Assembly (NCBI RefSeq): GCF_037652055.1
Contig: NZ_JBBKAH010000003.1
Coordinates: 682,001-746,000 of the forward strand
Direction of reading: 5' to 3'
Length of the DNA stretch: 64,000 nucleotides
Source of the DNA: Pelagibius sp037652055
Lineage (GTDB): Bacteria; Pseudomonadota; Alphaproteobacteria; Kiloniellales; Kiloniellaceae
The translations under genes and the position numbers were made by a program. Every line of letters starts with the position of its first letter. Position 1 is the first letter of the stretch. This document shows positions 15,523 through 23,860 of this stretch, piece by piece. The notes beneath the pieces are model-generated. The model did no database searches. It was not told the DNA's origin and was given only the letters and a program-made list of their open reading frames with translations.

Positions 15523-16647
15523 TCACGCCGTCTTCTTCTTCATGCTGACCGGTCCCAGAGGATGGTCGGCATGCGGATAGGGGTGGTGGCCATGATCGTG
15601 GGAATGGCCGTGATCGTGGGAATGGCCATGGTCATGGCCGTGGCCGTGGCCGTGGCCGTGCGAATGGCCGTGGTCATGATCTTGGTGGTGGTCGTGGTGA
15701 TGCCCGTGACCGTCTCCATGATCATGGTCATGGCCATGATCATGGTGGTGCTCCGCCACGCCGGTGCCGACGCCCTCCACGTGGTGGTGGTGGCTTTCCT
15801 GGGCCAGGCCGACCTCCGCCTCGAAACCGAGCACCTGGGCGCGGTACTTGCAGAGCTTGCAGTTCATCAGGTTCTCGCCGTCCAGGATCTCCTGCACCCG
15901 CTCGGCAAAGGCATCCAGCACCGCCGGATGGTCATTCAGGTAGCCGGCCTTCACGAATTCGATCTCCGGATGGCGCGCGGCCACCAGGTCGGTGTGGTCG
16001 TAGATGCGCTGCACCAGAATGCCGGTAAAGAGGAAGTAGGGGAACACGACGATGCGCTTGTAGCCGAGGCGCGCGGCATGCTCCAGGCCGGGCTCGACCA
16101 GAGGAAAGGTGACTCCGGAATAGCAGGTTTCGCCCCAGCCGAAGCCGAAGCCCTCCCACAGCAGGCGCATGACCTTGGCGACGTTGGAGTTGGCGTCGGG
16201 ATCGGAGGCGCCGCGCCCGACCACCATCAGCATGGTCTCGTGGCGCGGCACATCGCCGCCTGCCGCCTGCAAAGCCTGCTCGATGCGCGCGGCGGCCGCC
16301 TGCAGCAGCTTGGGATCGATCGCCAGCTCGCGCCCATAGTCGATGGTCATCTCCGGGTGCTGCGCCTGGTAGGTGTTCAGCACCGAGGGAATATCGTTCT
16401 TGGCGTGTCCGGCGGCGAACAGCATGCCCGGCACGGCGAGGCAGCGGGTGACGCCCTGCTGGCGCAGCTTGTCGAGCCCCGTGCGGATGATCGGCGTGGC
16501 GAATTCCAGGAATCCGCTTTCCACCGGGTACTGCGGCAGGCGTTCGCGGATGCCGCGGGCCACGGCCTCGAACTCGCGCACCGCGCCCTCGTCGCGGCTG
16601 CCGTGCCCGCAGACCATCACGCCGATCTTCTCGCCAATCAATTCCAC
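15523..16647 (-). CDS. cbiX: Sirohydrochlorin cobaltochelatase CbiX, long form with Fe-S motif and His-rich tail
   Basis: A 374-residue class II chelatase. Two CbiX modules are present: IGVMVCGHGSRDEGAVREFE with VPGMLFAAGHAKNDIP, and LMVVGRGASDPDANSNVAKV with VFPYFLFTGILVQRIYDH. MNCKLCKYR (about residue 262) is the MxCxxC motif linked to a [4Fe-4S] centre in long-type CbiX. The last ~95 residues are dominated by His, Asp and Gly (HDHGHDHDHGDGHGHHHDHH and similar), a probable cobalt store. CbiX inserts Co2+ into sirohydrochlorin, the first step of the cobalt-early route. It lies between cobQ and cobH in a cluster that also holds the late chelatase subunit cobN. Confidence 0.93.
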   Translation of the reverse strand: MELIGEKIGVMVCGHGSRDEGAVREFEAVARGIRERLPQYPVESGFLEFATPIIRTGLDKLRQQGVTRCLAVPGMLFAAGHAKNDIPSVLNTYQAQHPEMTIDYGRELAIDPKLLQAAAARIEQALQAAGGDVPRHETMLMVVGRGASDPDANSNVAKVMRLLWEGFGFGWGETCYSGVTFPLVEPGLEHAARLGYKRIVVFPYFLFTGILVQRIYDHTDLVAARHPEIEFVKAGYLNDHPAVLDAFAERVQEILDGENLMNCKLCKYRAQVLGFEAEVGLAQESHHHHVEGVGTGVAEHHHDHGHDHDHGDGHGHHHDHHQDHDHGHSHGHGHGHGHDHGHSHDHGHSHDHGHHPYPHADHPLGPVSMKKKTA

Positions 16648-16721
16648 TTCGCTCTCCTTAAACGCCTGCCCTTGCCTGCCCGAAACCTGCCTGGGAAAGG
16701 ACCTTTTGCTTGGCCGGGACT

Positions 16722-18236
16722 TTACGGGGCCCGTTGGGGGCGGGGCAAAGGGAAATGCGCCGTCTTGACACCCCTTGCGATATCCAGCACCCGATCGAGG
16801 TCCAGGTGCGCTTCCAGATGCGCCGCGAGTTGGTCCAGCACCGTCTCCACCTGGGCGTCATAGGCCAGGCCCGAGGCAGCGCGGTCCTTCAGGCCGGCGA
16901 GGAAGGCCGCGCGGAAGCCGTCGGCTGCGAAAAGCCCGTGCAGGTAGCAGCCGGCCACCTTACCGTCGGCGGACACCGCACCCTCCCAGCGCCCGTCGAG
17001 ATCGACGAAAGGGCGCGCCAGGCCCGGGCCCGTGGTCACGCCCACATGCATCTCGTAGCCGCGGATGGCGGTGGCGCTTTCCAGGTGGATGCCGCGCACG
17101 TCCTTCAGGGCCTTGTCGCCGGTCAGCACCGTCTCGACATCCAGCAGGCCGAGCCCTTCGGCAGCCTCCCCGGCCGGGCCTTCGATACCGTCGGGATCGC
17201 TGACCGTCTCCCCCAGCATCTGGTAACCGCCGCAGATGCCGAGCACGCGGCCGCCGCGGCGCAGGTGCGCCGCAAGGTCGATGTCCCAGCCCTGGTCGCG
17301 CAGGAACGCGAGGTCGGCCAGCGTCGCCTTGGAGCCCGGCAGGATGACAAGGTCGGCATCCCCCGGCAGCGCCCTGCCCGGCGCCACGAAGTCCACCGCC
17401 ACGTCGGGCTCGGCGATCAGCGGATCGAGGTCGTCGAAGTTGGCGATGCGCGCCAGTTGCAGCACCGCGATCTTGAGCGCGCGGCCCTCGGCAACTTCCG
17501 CCCGAGAGAGAGAAACCGCATCCTCTGCCGGCAGCTTCGCCGCCTGGGGAAAGAACGGCACCACGCCCAGCGCGGGCCAGCCCGTGCGCGCCGTGATGAT
17601 GGCGAGACCGTCATCGAAGAGGCTGACGTCGCCGCGGAACTTGTTCACCACGTAGCCGGCAACGCGGCGCGCCTCGGCCTCGCTCAGCACCGCATGGCTA
17701 CCGACCAGCGCGGCAATGACACCGCCGCGGTCGATGTCGGCCACCAGCAGCACCGGCAGGTCGGCCGCCTCGGCAAAGCCCATGTTGGCGATGTCGCCGG
17801 CGCGGAGGTTCACTTCCGCCGGGCTGCCGGCGCCTTCGACGATAACCAGGTCCACCGGCTCTCCGAGACGCTGGAAACTCTCCAGCACCTTGGGCAGCAG
17901 CTCGACCTTCAGGGCCTGGTACTCGCGTGCCTTGGCGTTGCCCCGGATCTTTCCTTGAACGACGACCTGCGCGCCGATCTCGCTCTGCGGCTTCAGCAGC
18001 ACCGGGTTCATGTCGGTGGTGGGGGCGACGCCGCAGGCGCGCGCCTGCAGCGCCTGGGCGCGGCCGATCTCGCCGCCGTCCGCCGTCACCGCAGCGTTGT
18101 TCGACATGTTCTGCGGCTTGAAGGGGCGTACCGTGAGGCCGCGCTTTGTAAATGCGCGGCAGAGTCCGGCCACCAGAAGGGACTTGCCGACGTCGGAGCC
18201 GGTTCCCTGCAGCATGATGGCCGGGGTTTTCGTCAT
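16722..18236 (-). CDS. cobQ: Cobyric acid synthase (glutamine-hydrolysing)
   Basis: A 504-residue enzyme that amidates positions b, d, e and g of adenosyl-cobyrinic acid a,c-diamide using glutamine and ATP. The N-terminal dethiobiotin-synthetase-like ATPase starts IMLQGTGSDVGKSLLVAGLC, with KPQNMSNNAAVT typical of CobQ/CbiP. The C-terminal class I-like amidotransferase has the nucleophile Cys in LGICGGYQMLG and the His in CYLHGLFAADG. Length and domain order are normal. It is followed by cbiX after 74 nt and preceded by cobO after 19 nt. Confidence 0.95.
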   Translation of the reverse strand: MTKTPAIMLQGTGSDVGKSLLVAGLCRAFTKRGLTVRPFKPQNMSNNAAVTADGGEIGRAQALQARACGVAPTTDMNPVLLKPQSEIGAQVVVQGKIRGNAKAREYQALKVELLPKVLESFQRLGEPVDLVIVEGAGSPAEVNLRAGDIANMGFAEAADLPVLLVADIDRGGVIAALVGSHAVLSEAEARRVAGYVVNKFRGDVSLFDDGLAIITARTGWPALGVVPFFPQAAKLPAEDAVSLSRAEVAEGRALKIAVLQLARIANFDDLDPLIAEPDVAVDFVAPGRALPGDADLVILPGSKATLADLAFLRDQGWDIDLAAHLRRGGRVLGICGGYQMLGETVSDPDGIEGPAGEAAEGLGLLDVETVLTGDKALKDVRGIHLESATAIRGYEMHVGVTTGPGLARPFVDLDGRWEGAVSADGKVAGCYLHGLFAADGFRAAFLAGLKDRAASGLAYDAQVETVLDQLAAHLEAHLDLDRVLDIARGVKTAHFPLPRPQRAP

Positions 18237-18255
18237 CAGAACTCGACCCCGAGAG

Positions 18256-18894
18256 TCAAAACTCGATTCCCAGTTGGGCCTTCACGTTCTGCTCGCGGAA
18301 GGGATGCTTCACCTGGGTCATCTCGGTGACGAGGTCGGCGGCATCGATCAGTTCCTGCTTGGCGTTGCGCCCGGTCACGATGACATGCAGCATCTCCGGC
18401 CGGCCGTTCAGAAATTCGACGACCTCCTCCAGCGGCAGATAGTCGTAGCGCAGCACGATGTTCAGCTCGTCCAACAGAATCATGTCGTAGGGACGGTCTT
18501 CACCGCGACAGGCATCGATCATCTGCTTGGCCATGTCCCAGGCACCCCTCGCGGCGGCGATGTCGCGCGCGCGGTCCTGGGTGTCCCAGGTGAAGCCCTC
18601 ACCCATCGCCTTGATGGTCACCTGATCGGCGAACTTCTCCAGCGCATGGCGCTCGCCGGTCTCCCACTTGCCCTTCACGAACTGCACGATGCCGACCTTC
18701 ATCCCGTTGCCCAGCGCCCGGAACACCAGGCCGAAGGCCGCCGTCGACTTGCCCTTGCCCTTGCCGGTATGGACGATCAGCAGGCCCTTTTCCCTGGTCT
18801 TGTCGGCCAGCATCTTCTCCCGCGCGGCCTTGCGCTTCTTTGCCTTCTCGTTGGCGCGGGCGTTGATTTCCTCTTCGTTCAAGTCGGTCATCAT
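18256..18894 (-). CDS. cobO: Cob(I)yrinic acid a,c-diamide adenosyltransferase (CobA/CobO/BtuR type)
   Basis: A 212-residue enzyme that attaches the 5'-deoxyadenosyl group of ATP to the reduced cobalt. Its P-loop is HTGKGKGKSTAAFG, and the family motifs VQFVKGKWETGE, DMILLDELNIVLRYDYL and VTGRNAKQELIDAADLVTEM are all present. The N-terminal Lys-rich helix is usual. I chose the ATG at 18894, where ATGATG overlaps the cobN TGA; the in-frame extension to 19194 is a shadow of cobN. It is translationally coupled to cobN. Confidence 0.94.
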   Translation of the reverse strand: MMTDLNEEEINARANEKAKKRKAAREKMLADKTREKGLLIVHTGKGKGKSTAAFGLVFRALGNGMKVGIVQFVKGKWETGERHALEKFADQVTIKAMGEGFTWDTQDRARDIAAARGAWDMAKQMIDACRGEDRPYDMILLDELNIVLRYDYLPLEEVVEFLNGRPEMLHVIVTGRNAKQELIDAADLVTEMTQVKHPFREQNVKAQLGIEF

Positions 18895-21800
18895 TCGGCA
18901 ACCTCCAACTGTCTCATCGCGTTCAGCTCTGCGGCGGCGGAGTTGGAGCGCGGGCGCCACAGGCCGCGCTCTTGCGCCTCGCTCAAGCGCTCGGCTATTT
19001 CCTTCAGCGCCGACGGGTTGTGGCGTTCCAGGAAGTCTCGCACGCTCTCGTCCTCCAGGTAAGCGGCATAGACGGCATCGAAGTGGTGGTCGGCCACCGC
19101 ACGGGTGGTCGCCGCGAAGGCGAAGAGGTAGTCCACCGTCGCCGCCATCTCGAAGGCGCCCTTGTAGCCATGGCGCATAACGCCGGCGATCCACTTGGGA
19201 TTGACCACGCGGGCGCGCACCACGCGGGCGATTTCCTCCTCCAGGGTGCGAATCTTCGGGCTCTCGGGCCGCGAGTGGTCGTTGTGGTAGACGACAGGCC
19301 GCGCCCCGGAGAGATGCTCCACCGCCGCCGTCATGCCGCCTTCGAACTGGTAGTAGTCGTCGGAGTCCAGCAAATCGTGCTCGCGGTTGTCCTGGTTGTG
19401 CACCACCGCCTCGACCTTCTTCAGGCGGTCCTCGAACAGCCCTTGCGCCGCCTGCCCGCCGGCGCCCGCGCCGTAGGCATAGCCGCCCCAGGCGAGATAG
19501 GTCTTGGCGAGATCCGCCGCCTCCTGCCAGCCGCGCTCGTCGATGAGGGCCTGCAGGCCCGCGCCGTAAGCGCCGGGCTTGGAGCCGAAGACGCGGAAAC
19601 CGGCGCGCCGCGTTGCTTCGTCGTCCGACGCACCCTCGGCGATCATCTTGGCCTTGTCCTCAGCGACCTGCGCGGCCAGCGGGTTCTGTTCCGCCGGCTC
19701 GTCCAGCGCGGCGACGGCGCGCGCCGCCGAGTCGACCAGATCGATCTGCGCCGGGAAAGCGTCTCGGAAGAAGCCGGAAACCCGCAGGGTCACGTCGACG
19801 CGCGGACGGTCCAGGACCGACAGGGGCAGAATCTCAAAGCCGGTGATGCGGCGCGACGCGGTCTCCCAGGTCGGCTTCACGCCCATGAGGGCGAGCGCCT
19901 GGGCGATGTCGTCGCCGCCGGTGCGCATGTTGGCGGTGCCCCAAGCCGAGAGCGCGAGGCGGCGCGGCCAGGCGCCTTCCTCCTGCCTGTGGCGCAGCAG
20001 CAGTCTTTCCGCAGAGGCCCAGCCGAGCTGCCAGGCCGCGGGCGTCGGTACCGTGCGGGTATCGACCGAGTAGAAATTGCGCCCCGTCGGCAGCACGTCG
20101 AGGCGCCCGCGCGTCGGCGCGCCGGAGGGCCCCGGCTCGACGAAGCAGCCCTTGAGGCCGGTGAGCAGTCCGGCGATCTCGGCACTGCCGGAAGCGGCGA
20201 CGGCCGGGCGCACGACGCTGTCGATCTTCGCCAGCACGGCGGTGGTGCGGGTCCAGGCCGGATCGGCTGAGCGTTCACCCGCCACCAGGGCCTGCGCCAG
20301 CTCTTCCAGGCGCTCCACCGTGTCACCCAGGGTGCGCCAGCCTTTCGCATCGCCCAGTGCCACCGGGTGCGGACCGTTCCAGGCCTCGCCCAGGACGCAG
20401 TCCAGGGGATCGAAGCCCTCCAGCCCGAGATCTTTAGCCAGCGCGCGGATCAGCGAAGCATCGCCGCCCTCCCCTTTGCCGCGCGGCAGGCGGGTCAAGG
20501 CCACCAGCAGGTCGGTGAGCTGGCCGCCCTCCGGCGACTGCCCGAAGATGTGCAGGCCGTCGCGGATCTGCAGCTCTTTCAGTTCGCAGAGATGATTGTC
20601 GAGCTTGCCGAGCGCCGTCTCCGGGTCGTCCTCGGCACCAATGCCGCAGTCCTTGTCGAGGCCCGTCGTGGCGGAGAGTTCCAGGATCGAGTCGCGCAGC
20701 ACCTTCAAGCGGCGCGGGTCGAGGCCGGCGGCGTCGTAGTACTCGTCGACCAGCCGTTCGAGCTCCGCCAGGGGGCCGTAGCTCTCGGCGCGGGTGAGCG
20801 GTGGCGTCAGGTGGTCGACGATGACCGCCTGGGCGCGGCGCTTGGCCTGGGTGCCCTCCCCGGGATCGTTCACGATGAAGGGATAGAGATGCGGCAGCGG
20901 GCCGAAGACGGCTTCCGGGAAGCAGTCCTCGCTGAGCGCAAGCGCCTTGCCCGGCAGCCACTCCATGTTGCCGTGCTTGCCCATGTGCACCACCGCCTGC
21001 ACGCCCCCTCCCGCACCCGCCGCCTCGCGCAGCCAGGCGTAGAAGGCGAGATAGCCATGCGGCGGCACCAGGCCCGGATCGTGGTAGCTGGCGACGGGAT
21101 CGATGTTGTAGCCGCGCGCCGGCTGCAGCCCGATGACGACCTTACCCAACGTGAAGGCCGCGAGGCGGAAGGCACCGTCCTCGACGAAGGGATCGCTCTC
21201 CGGTTCGCCCCAGCGGGCGGTGACCGCCGCGCGGACGCTCTCGGGAAGCGTCCCGAAGAAGCGCTTGTAAGCCTTCACCGCATAGCGCTCGCCGCCTGGC
21301 CGCGCGGCACGGTCGGTGAGGTCGTTGGTCGGCCCTGCCGCCAGACGTTCGATGAGGGCCTGGCCGTCGGCGGGCAGGTCACCGGTGTCGTAGCCTTCGG
21401 CCTTCAGCGCCCGCAAGACGTTCAGGGTGCCCGCCGGCGTGTCCAGCCCGACGCCGTTGCCGAGCCGTCCGTCCCGGTTCGGGTAGTTGGCCATCACGAT
21501 GGCAAGGCTGCGTCTGCCGATCGGCATCCGCTTCAGCCGCAGCCAGTTGGCGGTCAGCGCGGCGACGAAGTCGATGCGGTCGGCCTGCGGCTCATAGGCA
21601 ACCACCGAAGTCTGCGTCGCCGGGTCGAATCGCGCCTCGCCCTTGAAGGAGACCGCGCGGGTCAGGACACGGCCGTCGACCTCGGGCAGCGCCACGTTCA
21701 TGGCGATGTCGCGGGCGGAGAGGCCGGTGGTGCCCGCCGCCCAGGATTTCGCATTGCCGCCGGAAAACACGACCTGCAGAACCGGGCCGTCGCAGGCATC

Positions 21801-22646
21801 GAAGGGCGTCTCGGCCCGCGCCGCGCCGGGGACCGAGAGCGCGAAGCCGGTGGCATTCAGAATGATCTCGCAGGAGGACTCCGTGAGCAGGCCGCGGACC
21901 ACCTCGGCGCTCTGCACGTCCTTCAGGGAGTTGCAGTAGAGCGGCAGCGCGTTCACCCCCTGCTGCTTCAGGGCGACGATCAGCGCATCGACGGGAGCCA
22001 GGTTGCCGGCCTGCAGCAGCGCCCGGTAGAACACGATGGCCGCCACCGGCGCCGCCGTCTTCCACTCCGCGCGCAGGTCGTCGAGGCCGGGCTGCGTCTT
22101 GCCCGGCCAATAGGGTCCGGCGCGCAGCAGCGGGCGCGGCTCCTGCCAGTCGGTGTCCCGGCCGATGAGGCTGGCGACATAGAGCAGGAAGTGGCGGGCG
22201 TTCTCCGGCCCGCCCTCGATGCAGTAGCGCCACAGGCGAAAGGCGGCCTCTTCTTCCAGCGTCGTATAGGCCGAGAACGCCGGGTCGGGCTGCTCGTCGC
22301 CCGGCAGCACGGCGAGCTTGATGCCCTTTGCGCGACAGGCCGCGTTCACCTGCTCGACGCCGTAGGGCCAGTAGCTCTCGCCGCCCAGCAGGCGCACCAC
22401 CACCAGCCGGGCGCCGGAGATGACCTGCTCTACATAGAGGTCGACCGACATGTTGTGGCCGAGCTGCATGAGATTGGCGAGGCGCAGGCTGGGTGCCCCT
22501 TCATCCAGCGTCGCTTGCGCCGCGGAGAGCGCGGCCAGCTCGGTGTCCGCCGCCGAGAGGAAGACGATGTCGCCGGGGTCCTGGCCCAGGTCGACCGCTT
22601 CCGAACCGTCGGTGATGCTGCCGGGGGTCGCCTGGAGAAGATGCAT
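18891..22646 (-). CDS. cobN: Cobaltochelatase subunit CobN
   Basis: A 1251-residue large subunit of the aerobic ATP-dependent cobaltochelatase, homologous to magnesium chelatase BchH. MQLGHNMSVDLYVEQVI, VMANYPNRDGRLGNGVGLDTP, HMGKHGNMEWLPGKALALS and TGGDDIAQALALMG are conserved CobN segments, and the length is typical. With CobS and CobT, which are not in this window, it inserts Co2+ into hydrogenobyrinic acid a,c-diamide. The presence of CbiX and CbiG in the same operon means cobalt may already be in the ring when CobN would act. CobN lies 6 bp downstream of cobW and overlaps cobO. Confidence 0.95.
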   Translation of the reverse strand: MHLLQATPGSITDGSEAVDLGQDPGDIVFLSAADTELAALSAAQATLDEGAPSLRLANLMQLGHNMSVDLYVEQVISGARLVVVRLLGGESYWPYGVEQVNAACRAKGIKLAVLPGDEQPDPAFSAYTTLEEEAAFRLWRYCIEGGPENARHFLLYVASLIGRDTDWQEPRPLLRAGPYWPGKTQPGLDDLRAEWKTAAPVAAIVFYRALLQAGNLAPVDALIVALKQQGVNALPLYCNSLKDVQSAEVVRGLLTESSCEIILNATGFALSVPGAARAETPFDACDGPVLQVVFSGGNAKSWAAGTTGLSARDIAMNVALPEVDGRVLTRAVSFKGEARFDPATQTSVVAYEPQADRIDFVAALTANWLRLKRMPIGRRSLAIVMANYPNRDGRLGNGVGLDTPAGTLNVLRALKAEGYDTGDLPADGQALIERLAAGPTNDLTDRAARPGGERYAVKAYKRFFGTLPESVRAAVTARWGEPESDPFVEDGAFRLAAFTLGKVVIGLQPARGYNIDPVASYHDPGLVPPHGYLAFYAWLREAAGAGGGVQAVVHMGKHGNMEWLPGKALALSEDCFPEAVFGPLPHLYPFIVNDPGEGTQAKRRAQAVIVDHLTPPLTRAESYGPLAELERLVDEYYDAAGLDPRRLKVLRDSILELSATTGLDKDCGIGAEDDPETALGKLDNHLCELKELQIRDGLHIFGQSPEGGQLTDLLVALTRLPRGKGEGGDASLIRALAKDLGLEGFDPLDCVLGEAWNGPHPVALGDAKGWRTLGDTVERLEELAQALVAGERSADPAWTRTTAVLAKIDSVVRPAVAASGSAEIAGLLTGLKGCFVEPGPSGAPTRGRLDVLPTGRNFYSVDTRTVPTPAAWQLGWASAERLLLRHRQEEGAWPRRLALSAWGTANMRTGGDDIAQALALMGVKPTWETASRRITGFEILPLSVLDRPRVDVTLRVSGFFRDAFPAQIDLVDSAARAVAALDEPAEQNPLAAQVAEDKAKMIAEGASDDEATRRAGFRVFGSKPGAYGAGLQALIDERGWQEAADLAKTYLAWGGYAYGAGAGGQAAQGLFEDRLKKVEAVVHNQDNREHDLLDSDDYYQFEGGMTAAVEHLSGARPVVYHNDHSRPESPKIRTLEEEIARVVRARVVNPKWIAGVMRHGYKGAFEMAATVDYLFAFAATTRAVADHHFDAVYAAYLEDESVRDFLERHNPSALKEIAERLSEAQERGLWRPRSNSAAAELNAMRQLEVAE

Positions 22647-22652
22647 GGCCGG

Positions 22653-23702
22653 CTAGCCGGCGACGGCCGCGCGGATCGCCGCCTCGTCCAGGCCGGTCTC
22701 GCCGATGAACACGAGGCGCGTGGCGCGGGTCTCCTCCGGGCGCCAGTCGCGATCGTAGTAGTGCTGCAGGCGTTCGCCGACACCCTGCACGACGAGGCGC
22801 ATGGCCTTGCCGGTGACCGCGGCGAAGCCCTTCACGCGCAGCACGTCGTGGGCGGCGATGACCGGGCGCAGGCGCGCCAGCAGGGCATCGGGCGTGTCGG
22901 TTTCGCCGAGTTCGACGGAAAAGGAGGTAAAGTCGTCGTGGTCGTGCTCGCCTGATGCGTCATGGTGCGACCAGCGGCTGTCGAGGTCGTCCTCGGCCGC
23001 CGCGTCGAGGCCCAGCAGCACGGCGATGTCGATGGCACCGTGGCTGGCGCGCAGGATCTTCACCGCCGGGCGCAGGTGGCGTGCCACCACGGCCTCCACC
23101 TCGGCGAGGCGAGCCTCGTCCAGCAGATCGGCCTTGTTGATGACCACCATGTCGGCGCAGGCCAGCTGTTCCTCGAAAAGCTCCTCCAGGGGCGTGTCGT
23201 GGTCCAGGGTCTCGTCGGCCGCGCGCTGGGCGGCCACGGCGTCGGGATTGCCGGCGAAGAGGCCGTCGGCGACGGCCGGGCCGTCGATCACCGTGATGAC
23301 GCCGTCGACCGTGGTGCGGGTGCGCACCTCCGGCCAGGCAAAGGCTTTCACCAGGGGCTTGGGCAGCGCCAGACCGGAGGTCTCGATGACGATGTGATCG
23401 GGCGGCTGCGGACGGTCGAGCAGCGCCTGAATGGTCGGCAGGAAGTCGTCGGCCACGGTGCAGCAGATGCAGCCATTGGCCAGTTCCACCACGTCATCCT
23501 CGCCGCAGCTCTCGATGCCGCAGCCCTTCAGAATCTCGCCGTCGACCCCGAGGTCACCGAACTCGTTGATCACCAGGGCGATGCGCCGGCCATTGGCGTT
23601 CTGCAGCAGGTGGCGGATGGCGGAGGTCTTGCCGGCCCCGAGGAAGCCGGTGATCACGGTTGCGGGGATCTTTCCCGCCGGAATTCTGGGATTTTCTGAC
23701 AT
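22653..23702 (-). CDS. cobW: CobW/COG0523 GTPase, probable cobalt chaperone
   Basis: A 349-residue G3E GTPase. The P-loop is VITGFLGAGKTSAIRHLL, Walker B lies in IVIETSGLALPKP, the metal motif CxCC is present as NGCICCTVADDF, and the guanine motif is NKAD. A His/Asp-rich stretch (HHDASGEHDHDD) follows. The CobW C-terminal domain is last. CobW proteins are thought to deliver cobalt for corrin synthesis. It is the first gene of the minus-strand cob operon. Upstream, no B12-riboswitch consensus is visible. Confidence 0.92.
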   Translation of the reverse strand: MSENPRIPAGKIPATVITGFLGAGKTSAIRHLLQNANGRRIALVINEFGDLGVDGEILKGCGIESCGEDDVVELANGCICCTVADDFLPTIQALLDRPQPPDHIVIETSGLALPKPLVKAFAWPEVRTRTTVDGVITVIDGPAVADGLFAGNPDAVAAQRAADETLDHDTPLEELFEEQLACADMVVINKADLLDEARLAEVEAVVARHLRPAVKILRASHGAIDIAVLLGLDAAAEDDLDSRWSHHDASGEHDHDDFTSFSVELGETDTPDALLARLRPVIAAHDVLRVKGFAAVTGKAMRLVVQGVGERLQHYYDRDWRPEETRATRLVFIGETGLDEAAIRAAVAG

Positions 23703-23744
23703 GGCCTACCTGTTTTGACGCATCGCCCGGAGGGTGAACCGGAA

Positions 23745-23786
23745 GCGGCCCCGGATCAAGCCCCGAACGGGCCGATCCGGGGCCGC
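23745..23786 (-). terminator. Strong hairpin between pntB and cobW
   Basis: GCGGCCCCGGATC (23745-23757) and GATCCGGGGCCGC (23774-23786) form a perfect 13-bp stem with a 16-nt loop. It lies in the 158-nt gap downstream of pntB and upstream of cobW, both read on the minus strand. It lacks a T-run but should separate the pnt and cob transcripts. If it does not terminate, it could be a dispersed intergenic repeat. Confidence 0.5.
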
Positions 23787-23860
23787 CTTCAGCCCGTCAG
23801 ATTAGGCACCGGGAGCCGCCGCCGGGCTGTCCCGGCAGCGACCGATTCCGGCCTAGCGGC

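Noticed and set aside
15560..15790. Short direct repeats resembling a CRISPR-like or tandem repeat array
   Set aside because: They are CAC/GAC/GGC codon repeats for the His-rich tail of CbiX, with no regular unit plus unique spacer pattern.
15382..16863. Long + strand frame of 493 codons over cbiX
   Set aside because: It is antisense to cbiX; its Val/Met-rich repeats are simply the complement of the His codons.
23703..23860. Cobalamin riboswitch upstream of cobW
   Set aside because: No GCCACTG-type B12 box or the usual conserved helices are visible on the minus strand; only the 13-bp hairpin is present.
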